From NCBI GenBank assembly GCA_026786065.1, contig JAJAYS010000198.1:1-12876 (forward strand): DNA of 12,876 bases, read 5' to 3'. The DNA comes from Polaromonas sp. (lineage in GTDB: Bacteria; Pseudomonadota; Gammaproteobacteria; Burkholderiales; Burkholderiaceae_C). The notes beneath the pieces were generated by a model, which had not been told where the DNA came from, did no database searches, and was given only the letters and a program-made list of their open reading frames with translations. Shown one piece after another: positions 8,485-12,876 of this stretch (the stretch's first letter is position 1; every line of letters begins with the position of its first letter). The position numbers were made by a program, and so were the translations under genes.

Positions 8485-10781
8485 TAGAAGGATGTACCAA
8501 TCTGAAATTGAACGCGCTCTATTTTATCGCCTGATTCCTTGCGCAGCGGGTAAGCAACCGCAAGCCGGAGCGGCCCCAGTGGCGAGATCCAGCTTATGCC
8601 GATGCCGGTCGAAGCCCTCAGGTCACTGAAGCGATATTGCTGATTCTCCGCAAACACATTTCCAGCATCAAAGAACCCGAACATGCGCAAGGTCCGGTCG
8701 TTTCCAGCGCCAGGAAAAGGCGTGACAAGCTCGGCGTTGAGCGTGAGCTTCTTCGGGCCACCGATAGACAGGCCGGCGCTGTCCCGCGGCCCGAGCGAGC
8801 CCTGCTGAAAACCACGCACCGAACCCAAACCGCCCGAATAATAGTTCTTGAAAATAGAAAACGGCTGACCGCCCAGGCCCTTGCCCCAGCCCAGTTCGCC
8901 ATTGAAGGCGACGGTGAACTGCTTGTTCAGAGGGATGTACTGCTGAATCTGGTAGCTGGCACGTACGAAGCGCACGTCGCCCAACACGCCCCAGTCGGCA
9001 TAGGTGCGCTGGAAGCGGCCGGTTGTGGGCACCAGTGCGCTGTCACGGGTGTCGCGCGACCAGCCGACCGTTAGGGGAATGGAGTTGGTGCGAAAGCCGA
9101 ACTGGTTCGCATAGTTCGCGTAGCTGACCGGCAAGTTGCTGCCCGGCACGATGGTCAGGGATTCGAAACCGCTGCCGAAATACACCGTGTCGCTCTCGGT
9201 GAAAGGCACGCCAAAGCGCAGGCTTCCGCCCCGCGTTTTCAACGCGTAATCGCCCTCCTGGCCACTATACGGCTTGGTGGTGCGGTCATAAATATCGATG
9301 TTCCTTGAAATGCCGTCCACCGTGAAATAGGGATCGATGGTGCTGAAAACCAATTGACGGTTCGACTTGCTGGTGTTGAATTCGAGGCCCAAATAGTTGC
9401 CTGAGCCAAAAACGTTTTCCTGCTTGATGCCGAACTGCAGCGATACCTTGTCCGCGCTCGAAAAGCCGGCGCCCAGTTGCAGATTGCCGGTGGGCTTTTC
9501 AACAACCGAGATGGTCAGGTCAACTTGGTCTGCCGTGCCCGCGACCTCCTGGGTATCGATACTGACCTCATTGAAGAACCCAAGCCGGTCCACCCGGTTG
9601 CGCGACAAACGAATCTTGTCGCCGTCGTACCAGGACGATTCAAATTGGCGGAACTCCCGCCGGATGACCTGGTCGCGCGTCCGGTTGTTGCCGACGATGT
9701 TGACCCGGCGCACGTAGGCGCGGCGTGATGCGTCGGACCGGATCACGAAGGAAACGCGGTTGTTGACGCGGTCGATCTCGGGCAGCACTTCGACCTTTGC
9801 AAAGGCGAAGCCGAAGGTGCCGAAATAATCGGTGAAGGCTTTGGTGGTTTCGGCGACCCGATCGGCGTTGTAGGCCTCGCCCGGCTTGATGGTAACGAGG
9901 GTTTTGAATTCGTCCTCGCGGTCTAGGTAGTTGCCTTCGAGTTTGACGTCCGAAACAACAAACCGGTTACCTTCGGTAAGGTTCAGCGTGATCGCAATGC
10001 CCTGCTTGTCAGTGGAGATCGCAACCTGGGTCGAATCGATCCTGAATTCGAGGTAACCGCGCGCCAGATAGTACGAGCGCAGGGTTTCGATATCGGCATT
10101 GAGCTTGGCGCGCGAGTATCGGTCCGACTTGGTGTACCAGCTAAGCAAACCGCCGGTGTCCAGATCAAAAAGATCGAGCAGCGCAGATTCGCTGAAGGCC
10201 CGGTTGCCGGTGATCCGGATTTCCTGAATCTTCGCAATGCTGCCTTCGACCACGTTGAAGCTCAGGTTGACGCGATTGCGCTCAACCGGCGTTACCGTGG
10301 TGACGACTTCGGCGCCGTAAAGACTGCGATTGATGTACTGCCGCTTCAGTTCCTGCTCTGCCTTGTCGGCCAGGGCCTTGTCGAAGGGCTGGCCATCGTA
10401 GATGCCCACTTCACGCAAGGCTTTCAGCAGAGTTTCCTTGTCGAACTCCTTGGTACCGACAAAATCGACGTCGGACACGGTCGGCCGCTCTTCCACCACG
10501 ACGACAAGCACCTCGCCGCTGACCTCGAGCCGCACGTCCTTGAAAAGTCCGAGGCCAAAAAGCGAGCGAATGGCCGCAGCACCCTTGTCGTCGTTATAGC
10601 TGTCGCCAACCCGAAACGGCAGCGACGCAAAAACAGTTCCAGGCTCCACTCGTTGCAAGCCTTCGACCCGAATGTCCTTGACCGTAAAAGGATCCACCGC
10701 CCAGGCGGCATGGGCAAACAACAAACTGGCGGCAATGGCGCAGGCCGTGCGAATCCGGAATCGATTGAATTTATTTTGCAT
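8484..10781 (-). CDS. bamA: Outer membrane protein assembly factor BamA
   Basis: BamA is the central Omp85 protein that folds and inserts beta-barrel proteins into the outer membrane. The 765-residue precursor (810 in E. coli) has a signal peptide ending near AWA at residue 28. Five POTRA domains follow (about 30-428), beginning FTVKDIRVEGLQRVEPGTVF. The C-terminal 16-strand barrel carries the conserved loop-6 motif VRGF (655-658) and ends in the outer-membrane signature VQFQIGTSF with terminal Phe. The ATG at 10781 was chosen because the signal peptide begins there. The longer open frame to 10949 only overlaps rseP. No Shine-Dalgarno sequence precedes this ATG, and the leader is pyrimidine-rich. 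The gene lies 38 bases after rseP and overlaps skp by one base. Confidence 0.97.
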   Translation of the reverse strand: MQNKFNRFRIRTACAIAASLLFAHAAWAVDPFTVKDIRVEGLQRVEPGTVFASLPFRVGDSYNDDKGAAAIRSLFGLGLFKDVRLEVSGEVLVVVVEERPTVSDVDFVGTKEFDKETLLKALREVGIYDGQPFDKALADKAEQELKRQYINRSLYGAEVVTTVTPVERNRVNLSFNVVEGSIAKIQEIRITGNRAFSESALLDLFDLDTGGLLSWYTKSDRYSRAKLNADIETLRSYYLARGYLEFRIDSTQVAISTDKQGIAITLNLTEGNRFVVSDVKLEGNYLDREDEFKTLVTIKPGEAYNADRVAETTKAFTDYFGTFGFAFAKVEVLPEIDRVNNRVSFVIRSDASRRAYVRRVNIVGNNRTRDQVIRREFRQFESSWYDGDKIRLSRNRVDRLGFFNEVSIDTQEVAGTADQVDLTISVVEKPTGNLQLGAGFSSADKVSLQFGIKQENVFGSGNYLGLEFNTSKSNRQLVFSTIDPYFTVDGISRNIDIYDRTTKPYSGQEGDYALKTRGGSLRFGVPFTESDTVYFGSGFESLTIVPGSNLPVSYANYANQFGFRTNSIPLTVGWSRDTRDSALVPTTGRFQRTYADWGVLGDVRFVRASYQIQQYIPLNKQFTVAFNGELGWGKGLGGQPFSIFKNYYSGGLGSVRGFQQGSLGPRDSAGLSIGGPKKLTLNAELVTPFPGAGNDRTLRMFGFFDAGNVFAENQQYRFSDLRASTGIGISWISPLGPLRLAVAYPLRKESGDKIERVQFQIGTSF

Positions 10782-10795
10782 GAAGAAAGGAAGTG

Positions 10796-10810
10796 CCCGA
10801 GCGCTCCGGG
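10796..10810. other. Short stem-loop in the rseP-bamA gap
   Basis: The bases CCCGAGCGCTCCGGG form a near-perfect inverted repeat centred on the 8-base palindrome GAGCGCTC, with one bulged base. It lies between the rseP stop and the bamA start. No T-run follows it toward bamA, so it does not look like a terminator. It may be a weak pause or an mRNA structure, or chance in GC-rich DNA. Confidence 0.25.
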
Positions 10811-10819
10811 ACCAGTTAG

Positions 10820-12187
10820 CTAGCCCAAGAGGCGGGTGACATCGTTGAACAGCGCGACCGACATCATAAGCAGCAAGATTGCGACGCCGCCGCGCTGCAG
10901 GCGCTCCATCCAGACGTCGGAAACGCCTCGTCCGGTGACGGCCTCCCAAAGATAATACATCAGGTGTCCACCGTCGAGCACCGGTAAAGGCAGCAGGTTC
11001 AGCACGCCGAGACTCACGCTAATCAATGCCAGAAATGTCAGGTACGCGGTCCAGCCTATGCTCGCCGACTTGCCTGCGTAATCGGCAATCGTCAATGGGC
11101 CGCTGAGATTTTTCAGCGACGCCTCGCCAATCACGATCTTGCCCATCATCTTGAGCGTCAGGATGGAAACCTGCCAGGTTCGAAGCGCCCCGTTCCACAG
11201 GCCATCAATCGGGCCATACGACACCTTGACCATCTCGGGCGGTGCCCCCACGTAAGCCCCAATCCGCGCTACCCGGGTGTCGCCCTCTTTCTTGATCTGA
11301 GGAGTCACCTGCACGATTTGCGTCTGGCCAGCCCGAATGATCTGCCAGGCCTGACTTGCCGCGGCCGCAGTGCCCGTAGCCGGGGTGGACAGCCGGATCG
11401 CTTCTCGCAACTGCTGGCCATCGACGATGTCCTGGCTGCCAATACGCCGGACCAGATCGCCGGCACGCAGGCCGGCCTGCTCGGCGGCGCCGCCGGCCAT
11501 GACTTCACCAAGCACCGGCTGCGTCCAGGGTCCGACGATGCCGATTTTGCGAAACAGTTTGGCGTCGGCGTCGGCAGTGCCAATGCCAGAAAGCGGGAGA
11601 ACCACCCGGCGTTCGGACTCCCCCGGAAGGCTGGCCATCAGCGTCAGGTCCCGCCCATCGAGCGCGCCTTGCGTAAGCCGCCAGCGCAAATCCTCAAACG
11701 ACCGTACCGCCTCCAGATCCTCACCCACGAAAGCCGCTTGGGTGACGGTTTCACCGCCGCGCAAACCGGCTACTTCGGCGACAGACCCGGCCACAGGGCT
11801 GGCCAGCACGGCGCGCGGCTCCAGTACGCCGACCCAATTCACGCCCGCATAAATCAGCACTGCAAGCAGCAAATTGGCCAGCGGCCCGGCTGCGACCACG
11901 GCCGCGCGGCAACGCAGCGGCTGCGTATTGAACGCCAAATGCCGCTCCTCCGGTGCCACCGGAGCCTCACGCTCGTCGAGCATGCGTACGTAACCACCGA
12001 GCGGCAACATGCCGATGACGAACTCGGTTGGCTTGCCCTTGAGGCGCCAACTGAAGATCGGCTTGCCGAAACCGATTGAAAACTTCAGCACCTTGATGCC
12101 GCACGCGACCGCCACTCGGTAGTGGCCATACTCATGTACCGCGATCAACACTGCCAGGGCCACCAGAAATGCCGCCACAGTCAACAT
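10820..12187 (-). CDS. rseP: Site-2 zinc metalloprotease RseP
   Basis: RseP is an inner-membrane intramembrane protease. In the envelope stress response it cuts the anti-sigma factor RseA after DegS, releasing sigma-E, and it also clears leftover signal peptides. The 455-residue protein (450 in E. coli) has the zinc-binding HEYGH (18-22) in the first membrane segment and the third ligand Asp405 in LPVLDGGH. GMLPLGGYVRM follows the first transmembrane region. Two PDZ-like domains lie in the periplasmic part (about 115-310), the second containing GGAAEQAGLRAGDLVRRI. The last part is hydrophobic with LISVSLGVLNLLPLPVLDGG. The ATG has a GGGAG 7 bases upstream (12195-12199) and overlaps the dxr stop by 7 bases. 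It lies directly upstream of bamA, as in E. coli. Confidence 0.97.
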   Translation of the reverse strand: MLTVAAFLVALAVLIAVHEYGHYRVAVACGIKVLKFSIGFGKPIFSWRLKGKPTEFVIGMLPLGGYVRMLDEREAPVAPEERHLAFNTQPLRCRAAVVAAGPLANLLLAVLIYAGVNWVGVLEPRAVLASPVAGSVAEVAGLRGGETVTQAAFVGEDLEAVRSFEDLRWRLTQGALDGRDLTLMASLPGESERRVVLPLSGIGTADADAKLFRKIGIVGPWTQPVLGEVMAGGAAEQAGLRAGDLVRRIGSQDIVDGQQLREAIRLSTPATGTAAAASQAWQIIRAGQTQIVQVTPQIKKEGDTRVARIGAYVGAPPEMVKVSYGPIDGLWNGALRTWQVSILTLKMMGKIVIGEASLKNLSGPLTIADYAGKSASIGWTAYLTFLALISVSLGVLNLLPLPVLDGGHLMYYLWEAVTGRGVSDVWMERLQRGGVAILLLMMSVALFNDVTRLLG

Positions 12188-12876
12188 GATTTTTCTCCCA
12201 GCTTATTCACAATCTCAAGCGCCACGCGGCGCGCCTGTTCGTCGAGCGCCAGCAAGCCTTCGACGTGGTGTGCGTCTGAGACCGCCACCGCCGCCAAAGT
12301 TTCCTGATTTATCCGGTGGATATCAACGAATCGCAACCGCCGGTCGAGAAACGCCGCCACTGCGACCTCATTGGCCGCATTGAGAACCGCCGGGCTGCCG
12401 TCCGCCGCATCAAGCACCTGCCATGCGAGGGCCAGCCCCGGAAAAAGCGCCGCGTCGGGCTTGCTGAAGGTCATGTCGGCAAGCCGTGAAAAGTCCAGCG
12501 GCTTAGCGCCCGAGCTGACCCTATCGGGCCAGCCCAGACCGTAGGCAATCGGCACCCGCATATCGGGCGTGCCGAGCTGCGCCACCACCGAGGTGTCGCG
12601 GTATTGCACCATCGAATGAATCACGCTTTGCGGATGCATCACGACCTCGATCTGCTTGGGCCGGAGCCCGAACAGAAACCGGGCTTCGATCACCTCCAGC
12701 ACCTTGTTCATCATCGTGGCCGAATCCACCGAAATCTTGCGCCCCATCACCCAGTTCGGATGGGCGCAAGCCTGCTCTGGCGTGACGCCTGCAAGGCTTG
12801 CCGGATCGCGACCAAGGAACGGCCCACCGGAGGCCGTCAGGATGATCTTCTCGACCCGCTGCGCCCAAGTCGAAGC
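12181..12876 (-). CDS. dxr: 1-deoxy-D-xylulose 5-phosphate reductoisomerase, partial (C-terminal 231 residues)
   Basis: Dxr (IspC) converts 1-deoxyxylulose 5-phosphate to methylerythritol 4-phosphate with NADPH in the non-mevalonate isoprenoid pathway. The frame is open from the right edge to the TGA at 12181-12183. The first visible residues, KIILTASGGPFL, belong to the catalytic domain. HPNWVMGRKISVDSATMMNK follows and contains substrate and metal contacts, with the conserved Glu in LEVIEARFLF. HPQSVIHSMVQYRDTSVVAQLG and PDMRVPIAYGLGWPDRV are strong signatures. The C-terminal helical domain includes VLNAANEVAVAAFL. The residue after MMNK is Val, where E. coli has Gly. The N-terminal NADPH-binding domain is outside the window. 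The stop overlaps rseP by 7 bases. Confidence 0.96.
   Translation of the reverse strand, partial: ASTWAQRVEKIILTASGGPFLGRDPASLAGVTPEQACAHPNWVMGRKISVDSATMMNKVLEVIEARFLFGLRPKQIEVVMHPQSVIHSMVQYRDTSVVAQLGTPDMRVPIAYGLGWPDRVSSGAKPLDFSRLADMTFSKPDAALFPGLALAWQVLDAADGSPAVLNAANEVAVAAFLDRRLRFVDIHRINQETLAAVAVSDAHHVEGLLALDEQARRVALEIVNKLGEKSC

Noticed and set aside
10782..10949. N-terminal extension of the bamA open frame
   Set aside because: These 56 codons overlap rseP and precede a clear signal peptide starting at the ATG at 10781. An Arg-rich extension would spoil Sec export.
11318..12079. 253-residue plus-strand open frame opposite rseP
   Set aside because: No domain or signal features, and it is fully covered by the well-supported rseP gene.

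Overview
The window is a stretch of chromosomal housekeeping DNA from a Gram-negative bacterium, most likely a betaproteobacterium of the order Burkholderiales and probably the family Comamonadaceae (a Rhodoferax/Polaromonas/Acidovorax-like organism). This placement rests on the gene order, the wording of the proteins, the moderately high GC content and a short dispersed repeat. It was made by eye and not by a database search. Every convincing gene lies on the minus strand, so transcription runs from high to low coordinates.

From 12876 down to 2991 there is one tightly packed envelope-biogenesis cluster: dxr (partial, isoprenoid precursor synthesis), rseP (site-2 protease), bamA (outer-membrane protein assembly), skp (periplasmic chaperone), lpxD, fabZ, lpxA and lpxB (lipid A synthesis, with the dehydratase that competes for the same acyl-ACP substrate), rnhB (ribonuclease HII) and a TrmH/SpoU-family RNA 2'-O-methyltransferase. 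Neighbouring genes overlap or are separated by at most about 70 bases, which suggests one long, translationally coupled transcript. The order matches the rseP-bamA-skp-lpxD-fabZ-lpxA-lpxB-rnhB block of Escherichia coli, with dxr directly upstream and the methyltransferase directly downstream.

A 304-base gap (2687-2990) follows. It holds a large nested palindrome just after the methyltransferase, a 10-base perfect palindrome, and a weak candidate promoter for the next unit. That unit is carA-carB (1-2686), the two subunits of carbamoyl-phosphate synthetase, which share an 8-base overlap. carB runs off the left edge.

I found no mobile element, tRNA, rRNA, CRISPR array or novel multi-gene system. 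The most interesting signals are small. A related 42-base repeat lies in the same reading frame inside both the methyltransferase gene and lpxB. The intergenic palindrome looks like a repeat-family element. LpxA carries a methionine at its acyl-chain ruler position, which predicts a short (C10) lipid A acyl chain.
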